Source of the DNA: Dyella mobilis
GTDB taxonomy: Bacteria > Pseudomonadota > Gammaproteobacteria > Xanthomonadales > Rhodanobacteraceae
Direction of reading: 5' to 3'
NCBI RefSeq assembly: GCF_016904945.1
Contig: NZ_JADIKF010000037.1
Coordinates: forward strand, 248,001-312,000
DNA length: 64,000 nt
Of the stretch, positions 28,397-37,163 are shown one piece after another; the stretch's first letter is position 1; each line of letters opens with the position of its first letter. The position numbers and the translations under genes were made by a program. Below the pieces are notes generated by a model. The model saw only the letters and a program-made list of their open reading frames with translations. It was not told the DNA's origin and did no database searches.

Positions 28397-29173
28397 TTAC
28401 GCTTCGCCCTGGGGCCAGTAGAAAGCGACATACGTATTGTTGAATTGCGGGTCGTCATAGCCGCCGCCCAATTCGGCAGTGAGTCCGCCGAACATGCCAT
28501 CGACCTCCAGCGACTGGCCATCCTTGAAATGGGCCCCCAATGCCTGAAGCTCCATCAGGCGCTGGCACAATGCTCCGGCGCGATCGATGTCGGCCGGCGG
28601 CACGTCGCGCAGGCTGATGTCGGGGCGGCCGAACTTGCGCAAGCCGCGCGTGTGGATCCACAGGCGATCGGATTGTTCTTCCTCGTCACGCAGGATCAGC
28701 ACGTGATGGCGCAGCGGTGCACCGTCCTTGATGAGATAGCGCCGGCGCCACTCCTCGGCGCTGAACAAAGTGAGGATCTGCGGATCGAGAATGGCCACGC
28801 CGCCCATGTCCAGCAAGCCGGCCAGTACACCGAAGATGTCGCGCAGATAGCCCGTATCCGCGCTGTCCTTGAAGCGCCCGTGCAACACCAGCACCTGTGG
28901 TGCCGCGAGGGCTTTTTCGAAGGCTTCGGGCGAATCGTTCTTGAACAGTTCGCCCAGCGGACCTTTGAGCGGATAACCCTCCCAGTCGCGCAGCACGTGG
29001 TGGTGATGGCTGCTCAGCTGCACTTCTTCGGGCAGACCGTCGCTGCCGTAAGGCTCCGAAGGCACGCGGACCGGCTGGAATTCGCCGAACACGTAGAACT
29101 GGACGATGACTTCCTCTTCGCTGGATTGCCAGTGCGGGCGCTGCCAGGCGGGAAAATAGACGGGATTGCTCAT
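28397..29173 (-). CDS. conserved hypothetical protein
   Basis: A 258-residue soluble protein without signal peptide or membrane segment. I do not recognise the family with confidence; the layout (VLVLHGRFKDSADTGYLRDIFGVLAGLLDMGGVAILDP in the middle, LWIHTRGLRKFGRPDISLRDV, C-terminal GMFGGLTAEL) is vaguely like DUF4261 proteins. It starts 25 bp after tdk in the same direction and is likely co-transcribed. The ATG at 29173 is used because the upstream open frame lies within tdk. Confidence 0.7.
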   Translation of the reverse strand: MSNPVYFPAWQRPHWQSSEEEVIVQFYVFGEFQPVRVPSEPYGSDGLPEEVQLSSHHHHVLRDWEGYPLKGPLGELFKNDSPEAFEKALAAPQVLVLHGRFKDSADTGYLRDIFGVLAGLLDMGGVAILDPQILTLFSAEEWRRRYLIKDGAPLRHHVLILRDEEEQSDRLWIHTRGLRKFGRPDISLRDVPPADIDRAGALCQRLMELQALGAHFKDGQSLEVDGMFGGLTAELGGGYDDPQFNNTYVAFYWPQGEA

Positions 29174-29198
29174 CGATAGGTCCTTGAGAAAGCGCAGG

Positions 29199-29831
29199 TC
29201 AGCGCCTGTCATCCAGCGGCAGGCTGGGCTGTTGCAACTCGATCCGGCCGTGCCCCCGGGTAATCTTCTTGAACTCGGCACGGCTTACCGACACATAGCG
29301 TTCGTTGCCGCCGATCTCAACCTGGGGGCCTTCGGTAATCGCACGTCCCTGCTCGTCCACCCGCACCACCATGGTGGCCTTGCGGCCGGTGTGGCAGATG
29401 GTCTTGATCTCTTCCAGGCTGTCGGCCCAGGCCAGCAGATAGCGACTGCCTTCAAACAGTTCGCCGCGAAAATCCGTGCGCAGCCCGTAGGCGAGCACCG
29501 GGATGTTCAGCTCGTCGACCACGTCGGTGAGCTGCCACACCTGCGCCTTGGCCAGAAACTGCGCTTCGTCGACGAACACGCAATGCAGATCGCCATGGGC
29601 GGCGATATCCGCCTGCACCGCGGCACAAAGATTCTCTGTATGACTGAAGCGCTGCGCGTGCGATTTCAAGCCGATGCGCGAAGCGACGATGCCTTCGCCA
29701 TAGCGATTGTCCAGGGCCGGAGTGAGGATGAGCGTGCGCATGCCGCGCTCGTAGTAGTTATACGCGCTCTGCAGCAGATTAGTCGTCTTGCCGGCATTCA
29801 TTGCCGAGTAATAGAAATACAGCTTGGCCAT
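29199..29831 (-). CDS. tdk: thymidine kinase (type II)
   Basis: A 210-residue enzyme of the salvage pathway phosphorylating thymidine with ATP. The P-loop is [10 protein letters not shown] (residues 8-17), the Walker B/carboxylate motif is FVDEAQF, the lid-lasso region is YGLRTDF and the substrate loop is IGGNERYVS. The zinc-site cysteines of the E. coli enzyme are mostly absent: the first pair reads TICHTG and the second SRAE. The gene is divergent from yfdX-like and is followed by a hypothetical gene. Confidence 0.95.
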   Translation of the reverse strand: MAKLYFYYSAMNAGKTTNLLQSAYNYYERGMRTLILTPALDNRYGEGIVASRIGLKSHAQRFSHTENLCAAVQADIAAHGDLHCVFVDEAQFLAKAQVWQLTDVVDELNIPVLAYGLRTDFRGELFEGSRYLLAWADSLEEIKTICHTGRKATMVVRVDEQGRAITEGPQVEIGGNERYVSVSRAEFKKITRGHGRIELQQPSLPLDDRR

Positions 29832-30010
29832 GTTTCCCACCGTGCCTATGGCGGCACATGGTACCGCCATTTCGACTAAATCCGAGAGCCATCGGAGACT
29901 TCCGCCGGAACCGCCCCGGATCCGCCCTGTCCATAGATTCCCGCACGGTTTTTCGATGCGATCGGGAAGCCTGGAAGCCGTATTCCTCAAGGACTGACAA
30001 GGACAAACAC

Positions 30011-30769
30011 GTGACTCCATACCGCGCAGCCGCCGTTGTCGCCATCACCGTTGCCGCTGGCATCTGCGCATCGGTAGCCGCCGATACCGCTTTAGCGGCG
30101 CCAGACGCCCCTCAAAACGCAAGCGCAAGGCACGATCTGCAAAAATTGTCCGATCAAGGTACCCAGGCTTTCCAGGACATCGAGACTGCACGACTGGCCA
30201 TTTTCAATGGTCATCCGCAGGTGGCCGTGCGACTGATCCGACGCGCGCAGCAGTCGCTGATCGAAGCCGAAGCCGACGGCACCGCTTTTGACAAGGCCGA
30301 AGCCGATCTCCATCCACCGCCGGGACAAACCCATCCAGCGCCGGCCGACAACGCAAGCACGACGCGGTGGCTGCCGATCGGCGCAAACCTTTCGCTGGAT
30401 ACCGCCTACCAGGGTGATCCGACGAAAATCGCCGCCGTGGCGGCCGCAGACGCCTACTTGAAAAAGGGTGAGCGCAGCAGGGCCATCGAAACGCTGCGCC
30501 TTGCCGACATTGACGTCACTTACGCCCTGGCCGTCGTGCCGGTAAAAAACATCGAGGCAGACGTCGATGAAGCCGCAGACCTGCTCGCCCATGGCAAATA
30601 CTACGAGGCCAACCTCAGCCTCAAGCAGGCGCAGGACAGCGTGCGCCACGATTGGGTGGACCTGAACGCGGCACGGGCCGAGGGCGCTGCCACGCCGAAA
30701 AACGGATTGAAGGAACCCGTTACCTCATCCGTCCGCGATGCCGAACCGGAACCGAGCGACGAAAAATAG
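30011..30769 (+). CDS. YfdX family exported protein
   Basis: A 252-residue secreted protein (signal peptide ending near TALAAP at about residue 30). The YfdX core is evident: [99 protein letters not shown]. The GTG start at 30011 is preceded by AAGGAC and fits the signal peptide; an upstream in-frame ATG at 29801 is inside tdk. In E. coli YfdX is part of the EvgA-controlled acid response; here no EvgAS-type genes are nearby. Confidence 0.88.
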   Translation: MTPYRAAAVVAITVAAGICASVAADTALAAPDAPQNASARHDLQKLSDQGTQAFQDIETARLAIFNGHPQVAVRLIRRAQQSLIEAEADGTAFDKAEADLHPPPGQTHPAPADNASTTRWLPIGANLSLDTAYQGDPTKIAAVAAADAYLKKGERSRAIETLRLADIDVTYALAVVPVKNIEADVDEAADLLAHGKYYEANLSLKQAQDSVRHDWVDLNAARAEGAATPKNGLKEPVTSSVRDAEPEPSDEK

Positions 30770-30975
30770 TATTCCGTCGCGGCCACATCCATTGCGGCGT
30801 CTGCACGCCGGGAACCCCTAGCTCGTCCCCGGCGCCGACGAATCAGGCACTTGCGTCACCCCATTGGCAACCTGCTCGTGCCGATCGATGACAGCTCACG
30901 TATCGGAGCGCATTTCCCCGCCCCCACTGGTACCATCATGCGCCGCGCTTCTGCGCATCAAGCTGTGCCCGCCGC

Positions 30976-32958
30976 ATGCTCAATCCCCAACAACTGGCCG
31001 CCGTCGAACACGTCGACAGCCCGCTGCTGGTGCTCGCCGGCGCAGGCTCCGGCAAGACGTCCGTCATTACGCAGAAAATTGCCCACCTGGTGCAACGGTG
31101 CAAGCTGGCGCCGTCCAAGATCGCGGCCATCACCTTTACCAACAAGGCCGCGCGCGAAATGCGCGAGCGTGTCGGCAAGCTGGTGAGCGCAGAGGATGCG
31201 CAAGCACTGACGGTGTGCACCTTCCACGCGCTGGGGCTGAAATTCCTGCAGATGGAGCACGCGCGCGCCGGACTGCGCCGCGGCTTCTCGGTGCTCGATG
31301 CCGACGACAGCGAAAACATCGTCAAGGAACTCGCACCCAAAGGTGCCAAGCCCGACGTGCTGTTCGGCATCCGCAACCTGCTCAGCCGCGCCAAGAACAG
31401 CGGCCTGTCGCCGGAAGAAGCGCTGGCTGCCGCGCGCAGTCCGCGCGAGCTGGATGCCGCCACCATCTACGAGCTTTACCAGCAGCGGCTCGCGGTCTTC
31501 AACGCGGTGGATTTCGACGACCTGATCCGCCTGCCCTTGCGCATTCTCGAAAGCGACGAAGAATGTCGCAACGGCTGGCGCGAACGCCTGCGCTATCTGC
31601 TGGTGGACGAATATCAGGACACAAACGATGCGCAATATCGATTGCTGAAAGCATTGTCGGGCGAACGCGGGCACTTCACCTGCGTGGGCGACGACGACCA
31701 GTCCATCTATGCCTGGCGCGGCGCCAATCCGGAAAATATCGACCAGCTCGGCAAGGATTGGCCGAGCCTGCGCGTGATCAAGCTGGAGCAGAACTACCGC
31801 TGCGGCAAGCGCATCCTGCGCGCGGCCAACAAGCTGATCGCCAACAATCCGCACTTGCACACCAAGAAACTGTGGAGCGAACACCCCGAGGGCGCGCCGA
31901 TCCGCGTCATCGAGTGCAAGGACAACGAGCACGAAGCCGAACGCATTGCCGGCATGGCCGCCACGCTGGCCGAAAAGCACAAAGTGCGCTGGCACGACAT
32001 GGCCATTCTCTATCGCGGCAACTTCCAGGCACGCCCGCTGGAAAAGGCACTGCGATTGGCACGCGTGCCCTATCACCTGACCGGCGCGCTGTCGTTCCTC
32101 GATCGCGCGGAAGTCAAGGATCTGCTCTGCTATCTGCGCCTGCTCACCAACCCCAGCGACGACGCTGCTTTTCTGCGCGTGGTGAATGTGCCCAAGCGCG
32201 AAATCGGCTCCACCACGCTGGAAAAGCTCGGGCAGATCGCGCAAACCCGGCATTGTTCGCTGTTGGAAGCCACGCGTAGCGACAGCGTCCTGCGCCAGCT
32301 CAGCCCGCGTCCTGCCGCAGCACTGGCATCGTTCTCCGAGTTGCTGGACGAATTTCGCAGCGCCTCCTTGCACGAAAGCGCAGCCGACCTGGTCGATCGC
32401 GTGCTCACGCGCACCCAGTATGCCGCGCACGTCGCCGCAGCTACCGCCGATGCCGCCGTACGCGATCGGCGCCTGGGCAACCTGCGCGAGCTGGCCGACT
32501 GGTTCCGCGCGATGCAGCGAGGCAACAACAGCGCCGGGGACCTTGCCGCCCAGCTCGCCCTGCTCAGCCACGCCGACCGCGACGAGCCCGGCAATGCATT
32601 GCGCATGATGACGTTGCATGCCGCCAAGGGCCTGGAGTTCCGCTTCGTTTTCATCGTCGGCTGCGAAGACGGCACCTTGCCGCACGATGGCGCCATCGAC
32701 GAAGGGCGCACCGATGAAGAACGCCGCCTGATGTACGTGGGCATCACTCGCGCCAAGGAATTGCTGACGCTGTCCTGGTCGTCCAAGACCAAGCGCTATG
32801 GCGAAATCCACAGCAACCAGCCCAGCCGGTTTCTGCACGAGCTGCCGCAGGACGACCTGCATTGGGAAGGCAAGGATCTGGAAGCCGACAAGGAAGCGGT
32901 GCGCGAAACAGCCGAGTCGCACATGGCAAAGATCGCCGCGATGCTGGCCGGCAACTGA
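30976..32958 (+). CDS. rep: ATP-dependent DNA helicase Rep
   Basis: A 660-residue superfamily 1A 3'-5' helicase assisting replication forks. Motif I is AGAGSGKT (21-28), Ia FTNKAAREM, motif II DEYQDTN (about 211), motif III GDDDQSIYAWRGA, motif IV QNYRC (about 272), motif V MTLHAAKGLEF and motif VI VGITRAKELLTLS. Overall length and the LNPQQLAAVEH start fit Rep rather than the longer UvrD. The bluB-like gene follows 9 bp later. Confidence 0.95.
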   Translation: MLNPQQLAAVEHVDSPLLVLAGAGSGKTSVITQKIAHLVQRCKLAPSKIAAITFTNKAAREMRERVGKLVSAEDAQALTVCTFHALGLKFLQMEHARAGLRRGFSVLDADDSENIVKELAPKGAKPDVLFGIRNLLSRAKNSGLSPEEALAAARSPRELDAATIYELYQQRLAVFNAVDFDDLIRLPLRILESDEECRNGWRERLRYLLVDEYQDTNDAQYRLLKALSGERGHFTCVGDDDQSIYAWRGANPENIDQLGKDWPSLRVIKLEQNYRCGKRILRAANKLIANNPHLHTKKLWSEHPEGAPIRVIECKDNEHEAERIAGMAATLAEKHKVRWHDMAILYRGNFQARPLEKALRLARVPYHLTGALSFLDRAEVKDLLCYLRLLTNPSDDAAFLRVVNVPKREIGSTTLEKLGQIAQTRHCSLLEATRSDSVLRQLSPRPAAALASFSELLDEFRSASLHESAADLVDRVLTRTQYAAHVAAATADAAVRDRRLGNLRELADWFRAMQRGNNSAGDLAAQLALLSHADRDEPGNALRMMTLHAAKGLEFRFVFIVGCEDGTLPHDGAIDEGRTDEERRLMYVGITRAKELLTLSWSSKTKRYGEIHSNQPSRFLHELPQDDLHWEGKDLEADKEAVRETAESHMAKIAAMLAGN

Positions 32959-32967
32959 GAACACCTC

Positions 32968-33693
32968 ATGACCAACCAGGGCTTTCCGGACGAACAACGC
33001 GAAGGACTGTACCGCGCCATTCGCGAACGCCGCGACGTACGCTCGCAGTTCCTGCCCGATCCGATCGCTCCGGAGATACTGGCTCGCTTGCTGCAGGCGG
33101 CGCATCTGGCGCCCTCGGTCGGCTTCATGCAACCGTGGGATTTCGTGGTCATCGACAGCCTCGAGATCAAGCACGCGGTAAAGGCGTTGTATCAGCAAGC
33201 CAACGCAGCGGCAGCCAACAACTACGAAGGCGATCGCGCGGCGCAGTACCGCCGCTTGAAGCTGGAAGGCATCGTCGACAGCCCGATCAATCTCTGCATT
33301 ACCTGCGATCGGCAGCGCGGCGGCCCCCACGTATTGGGCCGCAACACGATGCTGGAAACCGACCTGTTCAGCACCTGCCTGGCGGTGCAGAACCTTTGGC
33401 TGGCCGCGCGCGCGGAAGGCATCGGCGTGGGCTGGGTGAGCATCGTCGAGCCTTCGCTGCTGGCCCAGGTACTGAAGTTGCCCGAGCACGTGTATCCCGT
33501 TGCTTACCTGTGCCTGGGCTACGTCAGCGAGTTCCTGCCCAAACCGGAACTCGAAATCGCCGGCTGGCGCTCGCGCCTGCCGCTGGAACAACTGTTGCAC
33601 GGCAATACCTGGACTGGCGGCATCGATGACGATGCGTTGCTCGCTGCGGTACGCGGCAATCAGGACGGTGCAGGCATCAAGCCCAACGATTGA
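32968..33693 (+). CDS. bluB: 5,6-dimethylbenzimidazole synthase (BluB-like)
   Basis: A 241-residue flavin-dependent nitroreductase-fold enzyme. The BluB pattern is clear: RRDVRSQFLPDPI, LAPSVGFMQPWDF, AAQYRRLKLEGI, ITCDRQRGGPHVLGRNTM, EGIGVGWVSIVEP and PVAYLCLGYVSEF. BluB uses reduced FMN and oxygen to make the lower ligand of cobalamin. No other cobalamin gene is in the window. Its start is 9 bp after rep. General nitroreductases are the alternative, but the RQRGGPHVLGR segment favours BluB. Confidence 0.88.
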   Translation: MTNQGFPDEQREGLYRAIRERRDVRSQFLPDPIAPEILARLLQAAHLAPSVGFMQPWDFVVIDSLEIKHAVKALYQQANAAAANNYEGDRAAQYRRLKLEGIVDSPINLCITCDRQRGGPHVLGRNTMLETDLFSTCLAVQNLWLAARAEGIGVGWVSIVEPSLLAQVLKLPEHVYPVAYLCLGYVSEFLPKPELEIAGWRSRLPLEQLLHGNTWTGGIDDDALLAAVRGNQDGAGIKPND

Positions 33694-33776
33694 ACCGTTC
33701 CCACCCGTTGCCTGGAAGTCTGAAACGCTCGCACCACGTCGGTCGAAACGCCCGGCATCCCGCGGGGCGGCCATCG

Positions 33777-34853
33777 TCAAATCATCCCTTCCGTCTCGAG
33801 CTCACTCTTGAGATACGCGTAGTAAATCGGCGCCGCCACCAGGCCGGCCAGGCCGAACGCCGCCTCCATCGCCAACATGGCCACCAGTAACTCCCACGCG
33901 CGTGCGCGGATCTGCGTGCCGATGATGCGCGCGTTGAGAAAGTATTCCAGCTTGTGAATTACGATCAGGAAGCACAGCGACGCCACGGCTACCCACACCG
34001 ACACCGAGAGGCCGGCGATCGTCACCGCCGTATTGGAAATCAGGTTGCCGATCACCGGCAGCAGGCCGGCGAGAAAGGTGACCACCACCAGTGTCTTGCT
34101 CAGTGGCACGTGGATATCCAGCAGCGGCAGCACACCGAGCAGGAAGATGCCGGTGGCCGCGGTATTGATCAGCGATATCTTGATCTGCGCGAACACGATG
34201 TTGTGAAAAGCTTCGGCCAGGTGCTGGCAACGCTCGCCCAGCGCCGCCGCCAGCGGCCCCACCTGATGTGGCGGGCGGGCGCGATTGAGCGCCACCAGCG
34301 CACCCAGCACCATGCCCATGATGATGCGCACCAGCACCCGCGCGGTTTCCTTGCCGAGGTTCTGCAAACTCATGGCGTGCTTGCGCGTGAGATCCAGCGC
34401 CATCACGCGCAGTTCGTCCACGCTGTCCGGCAGCCGGCTGGTGATCGCTGCCGGTAGTTGCTGGCGCGCCTTTTCCACCAGGGGCATCAACTGGTCCTGC
34501 CACAGCAGGTCGGGGTCGCCCATTTCCCGGCGGAAGAAGCCGATCAGCGCAACGACCAGCAAGGTGAGCAGGCCGACCACGACCACACCGAGCACCGTCA
34601 CCACCACCAGCCGCGCGCGTTCACCGGAAATGCGTCGCCCCAGCAGCGGCGTCATGGCGTGCACCAGCTCGTACACCAGCAAGCCGGCAAGCATGGCCGG
34701 CAGCAGATGCAACAGCAGCACCATCGTCAACGCGAAGGCAGCCAGGAGATAGCTGGTGATGCGAATGCCACGGGCGGATTGAAGCAGGGCAGACACGAGC
34801 GGGGACCTGTGGGATGACCGGTTCGGAGCAAGTCTGTCATAAACTTGCGGCAT
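33777..34853 (-). CDS. AI-2E family transporter (TqsA/PerM-like)
   Basis: A 358-residue inner-membrane protein with about seven hydrophobic segments and the family core LPAMLAGLLVYELVH, LLVYELVHAMTP, VPLSKTLVVVTFLAGLLPVIGNLIS and a C-terminal AAPIYYAYLKSEL. The AI-2E family exports the autoinducer AI-2 or simply mediates ion/small-molecule flux; no luxS is nearby. The longest ATG start (34853) has GGAGG abutting the codon; a GTG at 34796 with AGGT upstream is an equally plausible start, giving 339 residues. Confidence 0.86.
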   Translation of the reverse strand: MPQVYDRLAPNRSSHRSPLVSALLQSARGIRITSYLLAAFALTMVLLLHLLPAMLAGLLVYELVHAMTPLLGRRISGERARLVVVTVLGVVVVGLLTLLVVALIGFFRREMGDPDLLWQDQLMPLVEKARQQLPAAITSRLPDSVDELRVMALDLTRKHAMSLQNLGKETARVLVRIIMGMVLGALVALNRARPPHQVGPLAAALGERCQHLAEAFHNIVFAQIKISLINTAATGIFLLGVLPLLDIHVPLSKTLVVVTFLAGLLPVIGNLISNTAVTIAGLSVSVWVAVASLCFLIVIHKLEYFLNARIIGTQIRARAWELLVAMLAMEAAFGLAGLVAAPIYYAYLKSELETEGMI

Positions 34854-34888
34854 CCTCCGCGGACTTTCGTCGCTCTACAGGGTGTTTC

Positions 34889-35785
34889 ATGTCCAAGTCC
34901 CTGCCTTTCGTTCTGGGCACCACGTTTCTTTTGTGCAGCTGCGCCAGCCAGGTACCGCGCGCACCCGCCGCAGCCACGCCTGCGCCGGTTGCTGCGCCCG
35001 CATCGCCCGCCGTCCCGGCGGACGACAACCTCAATGCCGTGGCCTGGACGCAGAACGCGCTCGAGCATGACCTGATCTACCTGGAAACCTATCGCAACGC
35101 GCAATCGCAGTTGCTGGCGGCGCTGAAGGACAAGCAATGGGATGCGCTGCCTTCGGACGATCGCATTGCGCCTTACAAGGGCCTCAAGCCGGCCGTGATT
35201 CTGGATATCGACGAGACCGTGCTGGACAACTCGCCCTACCAGGCGCGCCTGGTACGCAACGGCGGTGAATACAACGAAGCCGATTGGGCCAAGTGGTGCA
35301 AGGAAGAACGTGCACGCGCCTTGCCGGGCGCCGTGGAGTTCACGCAGTTTGCGGCCAAGCACGGCGTTGCAGTGATCTACATATCCAATCGCGCTCAAGA
35401 CCTGGACCAGGCCACGCTCGACAATCTGCGCAAGGTCGGGCTGCCCGTATCGGGGCCGGAAGCCTTTTTGGGCCTGGGCACCGTGCTGCGCGGCTGCGAT
35501 CAGGTCGGCACCGAAAAAAACTGCCGCCGCCAGCTCGTCAGCCAACACTACCGGGTACTGATGCAATTTGGCGATCAACTCGGCGACTTCGTCAGCGTGA
35601 TGAGCAATACTGAGGCCGGCCGCGCGCAAGCCATGGCCCCCTATACGAACTGGATCGGCCACCGCTGGTTCGTATTGCCCAATCCCACGTATGGTTCGTG
35701 GGAGCCGGCGCTGTTCAACAACGACTGGAGCGCGCCGCGCGGCCAGCGTCGCCAGCAAAAGATCGATTCCTTGCGCATTGATTGA
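34889..35785 (+). CDS. class C acid phosphatase / 5'-nucleotidase lipoprotein (P4 family)
   Basis: A 298-residue lipoprotein (lipobox LCSC about residue 17, then an Ala/Pro linker). The HAD-type DDDD phosphatase motifs are DIDETVLDNSPYQA (about 107) and FGDQLGDF (about 229). The family (H. influenzae lipoprotein e(P4)) removes phosphate from nucleoside monophosphates or NMN on the outer membrane. The ATG at 34889 is chosen for its lipoprotein signal; an upstream in-frame ATG (34814) lies inside the divergent gene's leader. Confidence 0.92.
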   Translation: MSKSLPFVLGTTFLLCSCASQVPRAPAAATPAPVAAPASPAVPADDNLNAVAWTQNALEHDLIYLETYRNAQSQLLAALKDKQWDALPSDDRIAPYKGLKPAVILDIDETVLDNSPYQARLVRNGGEYNEADWAKWCKEERARALPGAVEFTQFAAKHGVAVIYISNRAQDLDQATLDNLRKVGLPVSGPEAFLGLGTVLRGCDQVGTEKNCRRQLVSQHYRVLMQFGDQLGDFVSVMSNTEAGRAQAMAPYTNWIGHRWFVLPNPTYGSWEPALFNNDWSAPRGQRRQQKIDSLRID

Positions 35786-35836
35786 ATTTTAAATCAATCA
35801 CTTACAACGCAACACCTAAAGTATTGCATGAAGTTT

Positions 35837-35964
35837 GGCGGACCCGTATCATGGGCTCCGCCGAATCCTGCTGACCTCCAAATTCACTGCGGGCAACGGC
35901 CATTTCCCTTCCGGCGATGCCGGCATGACCCCGCGAGGCCCAACGCCCGTGGGGTTTTCTTTTG
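35837..35964 (+). ncRNA. candidate small RNA with intrinsic terminator
   Basis: In the 327-bp gap between phosphatase and lipoprotein genes. TTGCAT (35824-35829), 17 bp, TATCAT (35847-35852) resembles a sigma-70 promoter, with GGCGGA/TCCGCC arms (35837-35862) forming a dyad over the -10. A 10-nt hairpin (CCGGC-GAT-GCCGG, 35911-35923) follows, then an intrinsic terminator ACCCCGCG...CGTGGGGTTTTCTTTT (35928-35964). The predicted transcript is about 105 nt. The alternative is a distal terminator of the phosphatase gene. Confidence 0.35.
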
Positions 35965-36112
35965 GAACCGACTCGACGTTTCTGTACGGTCCTCGTCGGA
36001 CGCAAACCGCGTGTATGCGTGGAGACATGCAACAGGCTCTAAGATGCACCGCGGCGCCCTTTCCGCCGCAGGCCCAGCCGGGTCGCCACTGCCCTCACCC
36101 CTGAGAGATTCC

Positions 36113-37096
36113 ATGCGTTTTCAGACACTTGGCCGCAGCCTGCTGGTTCTGGCGATGCTCGTGCTGGTCGCCTGCCACAACAAGGAACAAACCACCGAGG
36201 CGCCTGGAGGCGCCACGCCTGAGGCCGCCGTGCAGCAATCGGTAACCCTGCTCAAGGCAGGCGATTTCGCCGGCTTCTGGAAGCAAGCCCTGCCCCCGCC
36301 CGATTACGCCAACCTGCGCGCAGATTGGAAGCTGCCCCGACCCGACCAGCGCCCGATTACCGACGAGGACCGCGCCCGCTTCACTCAGGCCGTGCAGCAA
36401 CTCACCGCCCCGAATGCGGAAACCACGTTGTACGACCAGCTCAAACCCAAGCTGGCGCAAATGGAAACGCAGTACCACGACCAATTGCCGATCATGATCG
36501 GCGTGGGCCAGGCCATCCTCACCACCGGCATTGCGCAGAGCAAGACGCTGACCGAGAACCAGAAGCAGCAGGCGCGCGACGCGCTCAATGTGCTGCTGCC
36601 TTGGGCGCAACAAGCGCCATGGTTCGACCAGGACAAAGCCAAACAGTCCGTCGGCGTCGTCGTGGCCACCGCACGCCAGCTCAACCTGAAAAGCCCGGAC
36701 CAACTGCAAAGCATGGATTTCGACGACGCCATGAAGCAGTACTCGCTGGCCTACGGCGGCCTCAAGCAATTGCTGAGTGTTTATGGACTCTCGATCGACG
36801 ATACCCTGGACTCCGCCAAGGTGAGCATCGTCAGCGTCGACCACGATCGGGCCACGGTGAAAATCGACTACACACTGCTGGGCAAACCCTTGAGCACCGA
36901 TACGCAACTGGTGCAGGTGGATGGCCGCTGGTATAGCCAGGACCTGCTCGACAGCACCCGCGCCCAGCACGAACAACTGACCCATCCGACCGCACCCGCA
37001 TCAGGAACAAGCGCTCCGACCCCGGCGACAAGCACGCAAGCTCCGGCTGCCAGCTCGTCCGCGAGCCGTGCGGTGGCGGTCAAACCCAAAGGCTGA
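36113..37096 (+). CDS. conserved lipoprotein, function unknown
   Basis: A 327-residue lipoprotein: signal LGRSLLVLAMLVLVACHNK with Cys at about residue 21. The mature part is helical and all soluble (EAAVQQSVTLLKAGDFAGFWKQALPPPDY, VGQAILTTGIAQSKTL, MKQYSLAYGGLKQLL), a DUF4878-like small domain near the C-terminus (VSIVSVDHDRATVKIDYTLLGK, VDGRWYSQDLLD) and a Ser/Thr/Ala/Pro tail. The Shine-Dalgarno GAGAG is 6 nt upstream. Located on the inner leaflet of the outer membrane or inner membrane; role not deducible. Confidence 0.75.
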   Translation: MRFQTLGRSLLVLAMLVLVACHNKEQTTEAPGGATPEAAVQQSVTLLKAGDFAGFWKQALPPPDYANLRADWKLPRPDQRPITDEDRARFTQAVQQLTAPNAETTLYDQLKPKLAQMETQYHDQLPIMIGVGQAILTTGIAQSKTLTENQKQQARDALNVLLPWAQQAPWFDQDKAKQSVGVVVATARQLNLKSPDQLQSMDFDDAMKQYSLAYGGLKQLLSVYGLSIDDTLDSAKVSIVSVDHDRATVKIDYTLLGKPLSTDTQLVQVDGRWYSQDLLDSTRAQHEQLTHPTAPASGTSAPTPATSTQAPAASSSASRAVAVKPKG

Positions 37097-37163
37097 CTTA
37101 CTGACGCGCGCCGTCTTCACATCACGATCACAGGCCGCGACCAGCTAACGATAGAATAGGCAG

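Noticed and set aside
30958..33780. Minus-strand open frame of 940 codons opposite rep and bluB
   Set aside because: No domain; it spans two recognisable genes on the other strand, so it is a shadow frame.
35837..35964. 4.5S (SRP) or 6S RNA
   Set aside because: The SRP GGAAG-type loop and the 6S bulge arrangement are absent on either strand.
36090..36112. TPP riboswitch before the lipoprotein gene
   Set aside because: A CTGAGAG string is present but none of the rest of the aptamer.
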